Source of the DNA: Cylindrodendrum hubeiense
Lineage: Eukaryota > Ascomycota > Sordariomycetes > Hypocreales > Nectriaceae
Direction: 5' to 3'
Assembly (NCBI GenBank): GCA_014621425.1
Contig: JAANBB010000428.1
Location: forward strand, 1 to 33,557
Length of the DNA stretch: 33,557 nt
In this document: piece by piece, positions 1-9,408 of the stretch
How the letters are laid out: every line of letters starts with the position of its first letter
Numbering within the stretch: the stretch's first letter is position 1
The notes under the pieces: generated by a model
Database searches by the model: none
The model's input: the letters and a program-made list of their open reading frames with translations, nothing else
What the model was told of the DNA's origin: nothing
Position numbers and translations under genes: made by a program

Positions 1-323
1 GATCATATCTATCTATATCTTTCCCACCTTCCCANTCCCTCCCACCCCCAATATATACCCTCGAAGGTGTTTTTGTTTAATCTGCCGTGCCGTGTTACTG
101 GACCCCTCACCCGGCCCTCGGCGTTGATACACCCTACCATCCGCATCAGACCTCGGCCTGGAAAACAACTCGACTGGCCTTGGCATGAGTAGATGAACTA
201 GCTGGCGGACAAAGGACGACACCCGGCCCCAAAGGACCTGGAAACGCTCCCTCTTGCAAACGACTCTCACGAATATCCTCTTTTCGGCACCCCGCCGTTG
301 CCGCCGCCTATAACACCGCCATA
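1..323 (+). promoter_or_regulatory. Leader/promoter region of the facB-like gene
   Basis: This stretch lies directly upstream of the FacB-like start codon and holds no credible gene. It has one unresolved base (n at 35), a TATA-like atatata at about 51-57, and two minimal upstream open frames: ATG AGT AGA TGA at 185-196, and ATG AAC TAG at 193-201 overlapping it. If the transcript starts above 185, these uORFs would sit in the leader and could reduce translation. No transcription start can be fixed from sequence alone. Confidence 0.4.
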
Positions 324-3146
324 ATGCCTGGAATCCTACCCATGAAGGTCATCAAGGTCGGCACCAGCTCCCAGAGCCGGATCGCCCAAGCCTGTGACCG
401 CTGCCGAAGCAAGAAGATCCGCTGTGACGGAATCCGCCCAACCTGTTCGCAATGCTCCAACGTTGGCTTTGAGTGCCGGACCAGCGACAAGCTCAGTCGC
501 CGCGCCTTTCCCCGCGGCTACACCGAGTCTCTAGAGGAGCGAGTGCGCCAACTCGAGGCCGAAACGCGAGAACTCAAGGATTTGCTGGACGAGAAGGACG
601 AGAAGATCGATATGCTTTCCAAGATGCACGGCAACCGGAGGCGCCCATCAATGGTCTCCAGCCCAGTGCCCGTCTCTCCCGAGGCCCGCGCCGAGGCCCA
701 CGCTGCAAAGGAGGATACGTTCCGTGTGCAGGCTGCGCCTTTGCTTCTCGGTGTTGAGAACTCAGATTCATACTTTATGGGCGCTTCCAGTGGTCGCACA
801 TTTATCGGTAAGTTTCTAAATCGCCATTTTGACTTCTCTTGTTCGGCGTGCTGACCGATGTTGCAGAGTCCTTCAAGCGCAAGATTCAAGAGGCTGGCAA
901 GCCCACCACGGATTTCAATCCCGAGGCATTTTTGCATATTCAGGGCTGTGAGTCGCTCGGCCCCAAGAGTTCCGACGTGCGGATACCTCCTCGCCTGTTT
1001 TCCGACCGCTGCGTCAACGTCTACTTCCAAGAGTGGGCGCCTCTCTTCCCCATCCTCCACAAGCCCACATTCCTCCACGTCTATGAGGAGTTTGTCGCCG
1101 ACCCCGAGAAGGTCAAGAGCAACCACAAGCTTGCTCAACTCTACCTCGTCTTCAACATTGCCGGTCTCTCATCCGATGCGCCTGATCTCCCCCAGCTGGC
1201 CATTTGTGAGCAGCAATGGCAGAAGGCGCTCGACGCCGTTCTCATGGAGAACACCATGAACACCCTTCAGTGCCTCACCCTGGCCCTCCTCTACTGCACG
1301 ATGCGCTCCGACTACAAGCGACTTCAGCACTACAAGGGCATCGCTATTGGCCTTTCTCACCGCCTTGGCCTGCACCAGAGCCAGAAGCGCTTCTCTTTCG
1401 GCGCCCTGACTATCGAGACACGAAAGAAGGTCTTCTGGACTCTGTACACCCTTGACTGGTATGACTCATGCGCTCTTAACTCACCCATGCAACTCATAAC
1501 TAACTCATTTAATAGCTTCTCTGCTGCCATTCTGGGACTCCCCAAGCTCCTCAGGGAAGAGGACATTCAGGCTGAATACCCCGCCGACACTGATGATGAA
1601 TACGTCACCGAAAAGGGTTTCCAGCCCACTCTCCCCGGCGAGTACACTAGGCTGTCCAGCGCCCTGGCTCTGTTCCGAGGCACGCGCATCCTTGCCAAGG
1701 TCTTGGAGAAGAACTATCCTGCCTCAAGCTCTCATGACCTGTCGCTGCAGCAGATGTCATCCCTTGATACCGAGCTCGACGCTTGGTATGACAACCTGCC
1801 GGCGCATCTGAGACTCAACTTTGCGCAGGACAAGCCCTCCACAGATGTCACTGGCAGCCGATCGCCCCTCTTGGTATGTCGAATAGCCGTTGAGGTATTT
1901 TAAGAATTGTGTGCTAACGAATCGCAGGCGCTGGCTTACTACTACATCCGCACCCTTATTTATCGCCCCGCTGTGGGTTCCAGCCTGGGACCGAAGGCGG
2001 CGCATGCATTGATCTCTATCGGCACATCCAGCAAGCATATTGTGCAGATCATTCAGCTCCTCGAGGAGCGCAGCATGACCTTCTCCTTCTGCCTGAACAA
2101 GACAGACCTCCTTGTTGTTTGTGGCATGACCCTGCTGTACCAGTCGATCGACCTCAAGCACGACAGCAAGCTGATGCTCGATGATGAGCGCCTGGTCAAT
2201 TCCGTCATCAAGATCCTCGGCAAGAACAAGGCCCCTGGTGCTCTCGACTTCAAGCGCGTGGCTAGCACTCTCATTACGGTTGAGGAGCCTATCGGCTCGC
2301 CGATCAGGGCATCTTCACGTGAGGCTTCTATGCCGGTCCCCTCCAACCGACGGATCCCCGCCGGCGGGAGTCGCCCCCAAGAAGAAGGCCGCACCCTACC
2401 CCTTCGGTCAGCTTCCTGGTGCCGCTTCCAGCGAGAGCGACCTTATCCAGCAACAAGAGAAGCTGCGGCGCATGACAATGCCTGGCGAAGCCGGTCAGCG
2501 GCCAGACTTCTACCGGTCTCGGTCGCGCCAGTCATTCGACAACCTCCAGGCCAAGGTTCCCATGGCACACCGCGACCACCGCATGTCCATGTCACAAATC
2601 CCCAACGCCGCCAACCACAAGAGCTCGCCCCTGTCACGACCCAACCTGGACTTTATGTCTTTCGGAACGCCATCCGGGTCTCAGCCCTCGTCGCCCCAGC
2701 AGCATCGCCTGCACCCCCAGCAGGGCCAGCCCCCGCATGGCCACCCGGTAATGGTGCAGTCGACTATGGCTGCTGGCAAGATGGCGAATGTGTCGAGCTC
2801 CGAGTGGGAGACCCTGCTGGGCTCTCTGGATGGTGGACTGAACAATGTGTACGACGCCATCTATGGTGGCCAGGCCCTGGTCAACGAGGCGACCATTGCC
2901 GTCAGCAACTGCGGCGACTGGCCCCCGGACACGTGGGACCTGAGCGGCTTTAGCTTCGACAACCCCGAGCCCCCACAAAGTGTTCTCAGCATGAGTGACG
3001 AGAGCCTCAGCTCGGGCGAGGAGGTCGGTCCCGCGGACCTGGGTCTAAGCGTGGGTAGCGTCGACTACCGCAACCAGATGATGCCACAGAACCAACATGG
3101 CGACAGGTACATGTCGGATCGCATGGAGACGTCATTTCCTATGTAG
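324..3146 (+). CDS. facB: FacB/Cat8-type Zn2Cys6 regulator of acetate use and gluconeogenesis (apparent frameshift)
   Basis: The exons are 324-807, 867-1458, 1516-1873 and 1928-3146, giving about 883 residues once a one-base shift at 2347/2348 is allowed for. The N-terminus has a Zn2Cys6 cluster with cysteines at 24, 27, 34, 41, 44 and 51, a linker containing SRRAFPRGYTESLEERV, and a coiled coil at about 66-101. A fungal-specific transcription factor middle domain follows (DVRIPPRLFSDRCVNVYFQEW onward). The nearly invariant N-terminus (MPGILPMKVIKVG) is typical of Aspergillus FacB and its orthologs, which activate acetyl-CoA synthetase, glyoxylate-cycle and gluconeogenic genes in the nucleus on acetate or ethanol. 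The length matches that family. Intron 2 (57 nt) has no stop and keeps frame, so it is easily missed; splicing restores LDCFSAA. Up to SMPVPSN the protein reads in one frame, and from DGSPPAGVAPKKK to the end in another. The extra C may be a sequencing error or a real mutation. Family assignment is firm; gene intactness is uncertain. Confidence 0.92.
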
Positions 3147-4515
3147 GGGCCAAAAACTTTGATACCTCGGGAGGCAGGTGTTTTTTTGGGAAACTCTTAT
3201 GGCTTTGGGATGGCTTATTTGAAATGATTGGTGTTTTGAACATGAGGGATGTTCACGGCGCCCGAGTGTTTTTGGGAGGTTGGGATTGTTGATTTGATGG
3301 GACAAGTATCTGACAGGGCCTCGGATTCTTCCACGGGATGGCAACTGTCGCTACTATGACGGAGCGAGTCGATTTGGTTGGTTCTACTTGATATGTAATG
3401 GGATATTGGGAGTCAAGGCATTGGATGGGACTACCCAACAGGTTTCTGTTATTTACTTATTTTCAAATCTTGGATGGATGAGGTGCAATAGCCATGACGA
3501 CGATTGTCGGGCAGCCAAGCAGCGCCGAGAAGGGCTAGCTATGGCTCGCCAAGTATATAGTCCAGAGCTATAGAATAGTATAGCATAGCTCAAAACAAGC
3601 CTTTTTGAAATCTCGATACTTCCTCGTGTCTCAGTGTGTCTCTGCATCGTGTTTCTTACTGTGGGGGTGGTCCCAGCGACGGCTCTATCTGTATGCCACG
3701 CAATACCGCGCAAGCCAGGTATGCTATGCGATGCTCGTGTCGAGGGCTTTGAGGCAGGCAGCTAGGATTAGGGATGTAGTCGGCCAGATCCGGAACGCGA
3801 TGAATGGCCAACGCAGTCAGCCACAGTTTCAATCTGGGCCGTATAAGGGACATATCTCTACCCCAGAGGCCAGGCAAGGCCTAGACACTACCTTTGATTT
3901 CCGCCCGGGACCAGGGTTGAGAGGGGTGTCGAATCAAAATGAGATTCCCACAGAGTACATAGTCGCATGCAGTCCAATCCCTCCCGCTGCAGAGAGGGAA
4001 AATCTTGACGAGGCATTCGGACAAGGGCGGACAGGGGGTGATTGGCCGGCGGGAACGGTGGCGGATGAGGTGCATGCAGAGGTCGCGTGAGGTTGAAAAT
4101 GGAAGGGGAAAATGGCGTTCCAGGCCGGGACCGGGGATGGCCGGCGCTGGGTTAGACGCGGGTCGACCTGTCGGTTAGTAACGTATTAGTTGGCACCCGG
4201 GGTCGAGATGCGGTCTGAGTTTGGCTTGTGTGGGAGAGGAGCCGAAGTGGGCGGGCTCCGGTTCGGGAGTGTGGTGGTGCCTTGTGGGACTGTGACTGGC
4301 CAGTTCATTGGTCGGGTGGTTATATGAGGAACATGTTAAGATTCAGAGTGAGGTAGAGGGTGGGTGAAGATTTGGCTCGGTGGTTATGCTTGTTGTGGTT
4401 GGGATACTGATGAAGGCTTCCAGAGGACGGATAGGTCTGACAGCAAGATGAATAGCAGATCCCGTGTGGCTGTGACGAGTGTGCAGATGGCAGCATCCCC
4501 CCCCTGTGGCGTAAC

Positions 4516-4710
4516 CAGCGCCCCAAGCCTCCAGTAACTACAGCAGCCATAATACCCTAAGCCTTTAATAATTATAATAATTATAATTATTTATATAAAT
4601 TCTTAATTTATCTAAGAATAATTAATATCATATTAGAGGTTTAGGACATTATAGTTATTATAGTTATTTGAGATTTAGGGTATCATAGCCACTGGAGGCT
4701 TGGGGCGCTG
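4516..4710. repeat. AT-rich element bounded by a perfect 20-bp inverted repeat (MITE-like)
   Basis: The left arm at 4516-4535 (cagcgccccaagcctccagt) is the exact reverse complement of the right arm at 4691-4710. Inside these, 4549-4560 and 4675-4686 pair at 11 of 12 positions. The core 4561-4680 is about 83% A+T by hand count, against a GC-rich surround. A 12-base direct repeat, gagtgtgcagat, lies outside both arms (4477-4488 and 4720-4731). The arrangement fits a small non-autonomous inverted-repeat element, or a decayed one with RIP-like AT enrichment. There is no open frame or transposase inside, so the class cannot be named. Confidence 0.55.
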
Positions 4711-4833
4711 TGACTGCTGGAGTGTGCAGATATGTGTACACACGGCTGTGACAGACCCCCACCCTGCTGACGACCTGTGGCGGCGGGATGGTGCCACTTG
4801 TGGCTGGGGAATCTGGGGAATCCGTCGATCTTC

Positions 4834-4861
4834 CGATCAAGCACGAGCGATCAAGCACGAG
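4834..4861. repeat. Perfect tandem duplication, 14 bp x 2
   Basis: The unit cgatcaagcacgag occurs twice back to back with no mismatch. It lies in the promoter-side interval of the Pgc1-like gene and is one of several similar duplications in this part of the window. Confidence 0.9.
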
Positions 4862-5000
4862 CTACCTCCGTCGACGATGGTTGGCTGGATCGTGGTCGCC
4901 GGCCGGGACGCGGCTGGGACGATGCCTCGCGACTTTGAATCCCAGCAGGAGTTCGCCGTTAAGTTTGTTATCTCCGGGTCTTCCTTTGTCGTACAGCTGT

Positions 5001-5026
5001 GAAGCCGTACGAAGAAGCCGTACGAA
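5001..5026. repeat. Perfect tandem duplication, 13 bp x 2
   Basis: The unit gaagccgtacgaa occurs twice back to back with no mismatch, about 170 bases upstream of the Pgc1-like start codon, so it is probably in the promoter or 5' leader. Confidence 0.9.
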
Positions 5027-5197
5027 GACTGCCTCTACACACTTGGGGCAGATTGAATGCTTCACTCCGTCAAGCGACCGCTCCCCCTGAGACCCAAAGC
5101 GTGGATCCCGCGAATCCCAGACCGCCGCACCCGGTACATCCGCACCTCATTTACATCGCCCGGTGGTCCGTTTGTACAACCGCAGAGCATCAGCACC

Positions 5198-6671
5198 ATG
5201 GCCGACGAAACAACATCGCTCCTCGCGCAGACCAAGGGGGACATCCCGAGAGGTAACTCACCTATAGAATAGCTCATCGCCGGCCCCTGCCACGCCGTCA
5301 GCATCCCGCTGACCTCAGAAAAAGCTCCCTGGGCCACTGCCCTCGCCTCACCGCGGGATCCTACTCGCCGCCTGCCGCAGGCCATTGCTCACCGCGGCGC
5401 CAAGGCCTCGTGGCCGGAGAACACCATGGCGGCCTTCCGCGGCGCGGTCGGTGTCGGTGCGCACGCTCTCGAGACGGATGTGCACCTCTCCGCCGACGGA
5501 GTCGTCGTCTTGTCACATGTAAGTCTGCTCATTCGCGACTCGGAAGCTGCCCGCCCTAGGCAGTGCTGGGGGCTTACCGCAGGGGCACTTACATGGCGGC
5601 GGCACTCACATGGGACTTTCAGGACCCCTCGTTGAAGCGCTGCTATGGCGTGGACAAGAAGATTGCCAGCTGCGACTGGGAGTTCCTCAAGACGCTCCAG
5701 ACGGTGAGGGAGCCGAAAGAGCCGCTACCGAGGTTCAAGGATCTGTTGGAGTGGTTGGCCACGCCCGGGCTGGAGAAGATCTGGGTCGTGCTGGATATCA
5801 AGGTATGTCAAACTCCAAGACTTGACCCGTGAAAGCGAAGATTCTAGAGCGTCGGGGGTGTGGTTCTGGCGGCTGACGGGGTGTGTATAGATCGATGATG
5901 ATCCAGAGGAGCTGATCGGCGCTATCGTGAGCACCTTGGAAGATGTGCCAGGCCCAGTCCCGTGGGATCAGCGCATCGTTCTGGGATGCTGGAATGTGAG
6001 TCTCTTCCTCGGTACACTTACATGACCCATCCAGGGGACTGCCACATGAGCACGGCACCCATTCACGAGCCCCATCTAAGCCGGGCCCTTGCATCTGACA
6101 CAAGGCCTAGGCATCGTTCCTCAAAGCATCCCGCCGGCTGCTGCCGACATATCCCCTCGCGCACATCAGCGCCTCGCTGCTCTACTCGCATCACTTCCTC
6201 CCCGTGCCCAACCTCGGCTTCAACCTCAACCAGAAGGCCCTCCTCGGTTTCCCGGGGGCCCTCTTCCTGCGCGAGATCCGGCGCACCGAGAAGCTACTCT
6301 TGACATGGACGGTCAACGAGCCGCGCTGGATGGAATGGTGCATCCGGCAGAACATTCTCCGGCCGCGGGAGGGGCGCGGGCCCAAGGAGTTTGAAGGGGT
6401 CGAGAGCGCAGCACCGGCGCTCATCGATGGCGTGATTACAGATGACCCGAAGCTGTATCTCGAAGTGTGTGAGAAGTTCGAGGATGAGCTTGACGGGCGT
6501 AGGGTAAAGCCCGCGAGGGGACTGATTGGGTGGGTGACGGACGGAGTGAGCGCCGCATGGACGTCTGTCACGTTCAACCTGTTGGTGATGGGATTCTATC
6601 TATTGAAGAGGGCGCAGGGTCAGATCGACTATCTAGAGGATCGACGGAGCCTTGAAGCGCGCGCATCGTAG
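5198..6671 (+). CDS. PGC1: Pgc1-like glycerophosphodiester phosphodiesterase family protein, membrane anchored
   Basis: Five exons (5198-5252, 5319-5518, 5623-5802, 5891-5995, 6111-6671) encode 366 residues; all junctions are GT-AG and keep frame. The GDPD catalytic signature is complete: AHRG at 42-45, PENT at 51-54, ETD at 70-72 and SHDP at 84-87. The barrel then runs to the typical ending DGVITDDP near 284-291. A hydrophobic segment near 330-345 (WTSVTFNLLVMGFYLL) followed by a basic residue suggests a C-terminal membrane anchor. Yeast Pgc1 has the same plan and removes phosphatidylglycerol as a phospholipase C at lipid droplets and mitochondria. The match to Pgc1 rather than to general glycerophosphodiesterases rests on size and the tail anchor, so substrate specificity is inferred. 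The start was chosen because its short first exon splices cleanly into the domain. Confidence 0.88.
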
Positions 6672-6756
6672 AATTTATGGCAGTATAGAGCAACTGGCAG
6701 GTTGTAATAGAGCGCCACAGGGGATGGGCAACAGGCGAGCCTCTTTTCCAAGCCCG

Positions 6757-6788
6757 TGGCGACGATGCTTCATGGCGACGATGCTTCA
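6757..6788. repeat. Perfect tandem duplication, 16 bp x 2
   Basis: The unit tggcgacgatgcttca is repeated exactly once more, immediately adjacent. It lies about 90 bases past the stop codon of the Pgc1-like gene, probably in its 3' UTR. Confidence 0.9.
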
Positions 6789-7083
6789 TTGCGAAACAGT
6801 ATCCTCTTATACCCGGAAGTCCATCTCAACTCCGGGGGCTAATATCTAGCAAGGCAACATAGGAGCATAATTACGCCGCTTAGCCTCGCAGTTATGGTTA
6901 TTCAGCCCGTCTCTCCGATCCACGCCCGGCGTTACCCTTATTGGTAAACCCCGAGCCGATCCACCTGCTGACAAGGCCAACTTCCCACGGAGCCTTGTGA
7001 TTTCTCAGCGTCGTACATGCGAAGCCCAAGACGGCAAATGCAGGTGGAAAGGAAGGATCCGAGACTAGCTCTGCCGCTTGGCG

Positions 7084-7105
7084 CTGGTTCCTTGCTGGTT
7101 CCTTG
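7084..7105. repeat. Perfect tandem duplication, 11 bp x 2
   Basis: The unit ctggttccttg occurs twice in tandem without mismatch in non-coding sequence. Confidence 0.85.
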
Positions 7106-7676
7106 CTAAAAGGTGGGGGAGCTGGCTGCGTGGTGGAGTCGTTTCAACGGCCTCGTCCCCTTACTACAGCCTTGCTCGGCGAGCGGCCCCGACGCCTCCG
7201 ACTCTGCATCCTTAGGAGATGGGGGTCGGTTCGCAAAAGCTTCTCGTATTCATTGGGATTTCAAATATTATTTTGCATCATTAGAGAGGAGCAGGAACTC
7301 CGCTGTCGTCTCCAGCGTCTCTTCCGGATCCCTAGCCAGACAAGTGTCCTGCAACGTTGACGGTATATCTCCGCCAGAATCCTTCTGGACTGCGAATAAT
7401 ATTTTAGGTCAGTCTCGCCTCATCCTAGCAAGACAAGCGGCCACCCGGGCAGCGGCTGAATCAGGCCCCGTCACTTGCTGGTTTTTTCCCTCACCGGGAG
7501 CATTACCCATCTCCTGCAGCGTCCGTATGCAGCTCGAATCGGCATCGGACCCGGTATAAACCTATTGCTAAGCGTCGAGCATGGTCGTCCATGCCAACCT
7601 CTGGGGATGTTGCTGAATAACCTCAACTTTAATCCGTGGGGACCGGCCGGGGTTGTGTTCTTTGTCATTGACTGTC

Positions 7677-7706
7677 ATCCATCGTAATCCATCGTCATTC
7701 ATCGTA
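7677..7706. repeat. Three tandem 10-bp units, nearly identical
   Basis: The units are atccatcgta, atccatcgtc and attcatcgta, each differing from the first by at most one base. They lie about 270 bases upstream of the secreted-protein start codon. Confidence 0.8.
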
Positions 7707-7859
7707 AGCTGGGGGATTCGCAAGCTAAACATGGTCTAGCCAAGGATGAAGGAATATCGATGGGTACGTGCATCGCATAGCCATAGCTCAGTGGAGATAA
7801 CATTGTATAGTCCGGGTGAGTGCAGTTCTAAACGCCGAATAGACGGTATGCGTAACCAT

Positions 7860-7868
7860 GATATAAAG
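7860..7868 (+). promoter_or_regulatory. Probable TATA box of the secreted beta-propeller gene
   Basis: The sequence gatataaag-like (tgatataaaga spanning this site) matches the TATA consensus and lies about 105 bases before the start codon, leaving room for a normal short leader. A pyrimidine-rich run follows at about 7895-7935, as is common near start sites of strongly expressed fungal genes. This is inferred from pattern only. Confidence 0.5.
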
Positions 7869-7971
7869 ATGGTCCCGGCTCTGTTGTTGGCTTCTATTCA
7901 TCCCATCCACCCCCATCCCCTCTCCTCTTCTCTCTACGTGGTTGCCAGCCTCCAAAAAGTCACTCAACACC

Positions 7972-8994
7972 ATGTTCTGCAAGTCCCTCCTCTCCGCCGT
8001 GGCCCTCGCGGCGGTCACGCTGGCCAAGACTTCTCCCGCGGAGACCCTCGACGAGCTCTCGCTCGGCACGTGGCTCGAGAACATCGCCGTCCGCCCCAAC
8101 GGTGATATCCTGGCGACCCAGATGTTCCCCTCGGCCATCATCTACACCATCAAGAACCCGACCAAGAAGCCCCACACCCTCGAGCAGCTCGTCGACCTCC
8201 CCGCCATCCAGAACATCTACGGCATCGCCCAGGTGCCCACCGGCCCCGACTCGGAGAGATATGTCGTCGTCGGCAGCAACGGCACTACCATCGCCAACCC
8301 CACCGTCGGCACCTTCAGCGCCTGGACCATTGACCTCGTCCGCGACTCGCGATGCGGCAAGACCAAGGTCAAGAAGGTCAGCAGCATGTTCAACGACAGC
8401 CGCTTCCTCAACGGCGTCACCGAGATCCCCGGCGTGTCCAACGCTGTCCTGGTCGGTGACTCCACCAACGGCAACGTCGGCCACCTCGACCTGAAGACGG
8501 GCAAGTTCGACACTTCGGCCTTTGTCTTCCCCGAGATGGATCCCACCGAGGCGGTGCCCTTCGGAGTGAACGGCATCCACATCCACAACGGCTACCTGTA
8601 CTTCACCAACTCTGCCACCGTCTCCATCTTCCGCATCGCCATAACTCCCCGCGGTTACCCTGCCAAGGGCGCCAAGGTGGAGCTTGTCATCAACCTCTCG
8701 AGCAAGGCCAGCTTCGTCGACGACTTCGCCTTTGATGCCGACGGCAACATCTACGCTGCCACCAACTTCGACAACTCCGTCATCTCCATCAACCTCAAGA
8801 CCCTCAAGGTCAACACCATCGTCGGCGGCGTCGATGAGCTGACCGTCGCTGGCTCCACCGCCGTCGCCTTCGGCCGTGGCAAGCATGATAAGGAGACCCT
8901 ATATGTCGCCACCGGAGGTGCTCTCGCTGCTCCCGTCGGCGGAACCAAGACCGAGGGCGCCAAGGTCGTTGCTGTCGACACCGACGCGAATTAA
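7972..8994 (+). CDS. Secreted SMP-30/gluconolactonase-like six-bladed beta-propeller protein
   Basis: A single intronless frame of 340 residues. The first ATG with a good context (caacaccATG) starts a signal peptide, MFCKSLLSAVALAAVTLAKT, likely cut after about residue 18. The rest shows repeated beta-propeller blades of the SMP-30/LRE or TolB-like type: the first has NIAVRPNGDILAT, a later one VDDFAFDADGNIYAATNFDN, and the last ETLYVATGG. Secreted fungal proteins of this type are common, but most have no known substrate, so an enzymatic role such as lactone hydrolysis is only a family-level guess. Several NxS/T sites are present. Codons end very often in C, more than in its neighbours, which suggests high expression. 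The neighbouring genes do not hint at a pathway. Confidence 0.85.
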   Translation: MFCKSLLSAVALAAVTLAKTSPAETLDELSLGTWLENIAVRPNGDILATQMFPSAIIYTIKNPTKKPHTLEQLVDLPAIQNIYGIAQVPTGPDSERYVVVGSNGTTIANPTVGTFSAWTIDLVRDSRCGKTKVKKVSSMFNDSRFLNGVTEIPGVSNAVLVGDSTNGNVGHLDLKTGKFDTSAFVFPEMDPTEAVPFGVNGIHIHNGYLYFTNSATVSIFRIAITPRGYPAKGAKVELVINLSSKASFVDDFAFDADGNIYAATNFDNSVISINLKTLKVNTIVGGVDELTVAGSTAVAFGRGKHDKETLYVATGGALAAPVGGTKTEGAKVVAVDTDAN

Positions 8995-9408
8995 GCCATC
9001 TTGTAGAATGAGATGTTAGACAACCATGTCCCTACGATGAGGAAAACAATACCGGGATGGATAGATAGATAATGTTGAGTACCGAGACGGTGTTCGTCCT
9101 CGAGTATAAAAATAGAATATTGCTATTTGCACACATACAGGTTGTTATTCGCACACAAATACAATCTTTAGCACCTAAATTTAGGCTACATCATATGCAT
9201 ATACATGCTGAACCCAAAGGCAAATGTTTAGTATTAGGGAATAAATAACTTAAATAAAATGCAGGTTTAGGATGAACAAGTCCTAATAATTAGCCTTCCT
9301 GGATTTCCCCTGCTCAAATGTTATATCCAGTGTATTGCTAGTAATTATCTAAGGGCCTCATGTGTTACTGCGTCCAGAGTAGGAAATGCGTCCTCATCAC
9401 CCCGCCTG
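8995..9408. other. AT-rich interval after the beta-propeller gene
   Basis: No gene is visible. Composition drops sharply to AT-rich with short direct and palindromic words, for example the 12-base palindrome cctaaatttagg at 9174-9185 and gatagatagata near 9060. The first part is presumably the 3' UTR of the upstream gene. The rest leads into the decayed helicase fragment and resembles a degraded repeat-rich zone. Confidence 0.5.

Larger units (their letters stand above)
3147..5197. other. Gene-free interval between facB and the Pgc1-like gene
   Basis: About 2 kb without a recognisable gene. It should contain the facB 3' UTR and the promoter of the next gene. A 161-codon open frame (3605-4090, +) has no recognisable domain, and its composition looks random. 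The interval holds an AT-rich inverted-repeat element (about 4516-4710) and two perfect short tandem duplications (4834-4861 and 5001-5026), listed separately. Confidence 0.6.
6672..7971. other. Interval between the Pgc1-like and beta-propeller genes
   Basis: About 1.3 kb with no gene I can support. It should include the 3' UTR of the Pgc1-like gene and the promoter of the secreted protein gene. Overlapping open frames around 7103-7687 look random and have no recognised domain. Three short tandem duplications occur here (6757-6788, 7084-7105 and 7677-7706), and a TATA-like element lies at 7860-7868. Confidence 0.55.

Noticed and set aside
518..1138. A 206-codon minus-strand open frame across facB exons 1 and 2
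   Set aside because: It overlaps the zinc-cluster coding sequence and intron 1 of facB and has no recognisable domain.
3605..4090. A 161-codon plus-strand frame after facB
   Set aside because: No domain, no codon bias and no splice signals; composition looks random. It may be part of the facB 3' region.
7960..8886. A 308-codon open frame antisense to the secreted beta-propeller gene
   Set aside because: It arises from the strong C-ending codon bias of the real gene. Its translation is dominated by D, G, V and A without any domain, while the plus strand has a signal peptide and propeller blades.
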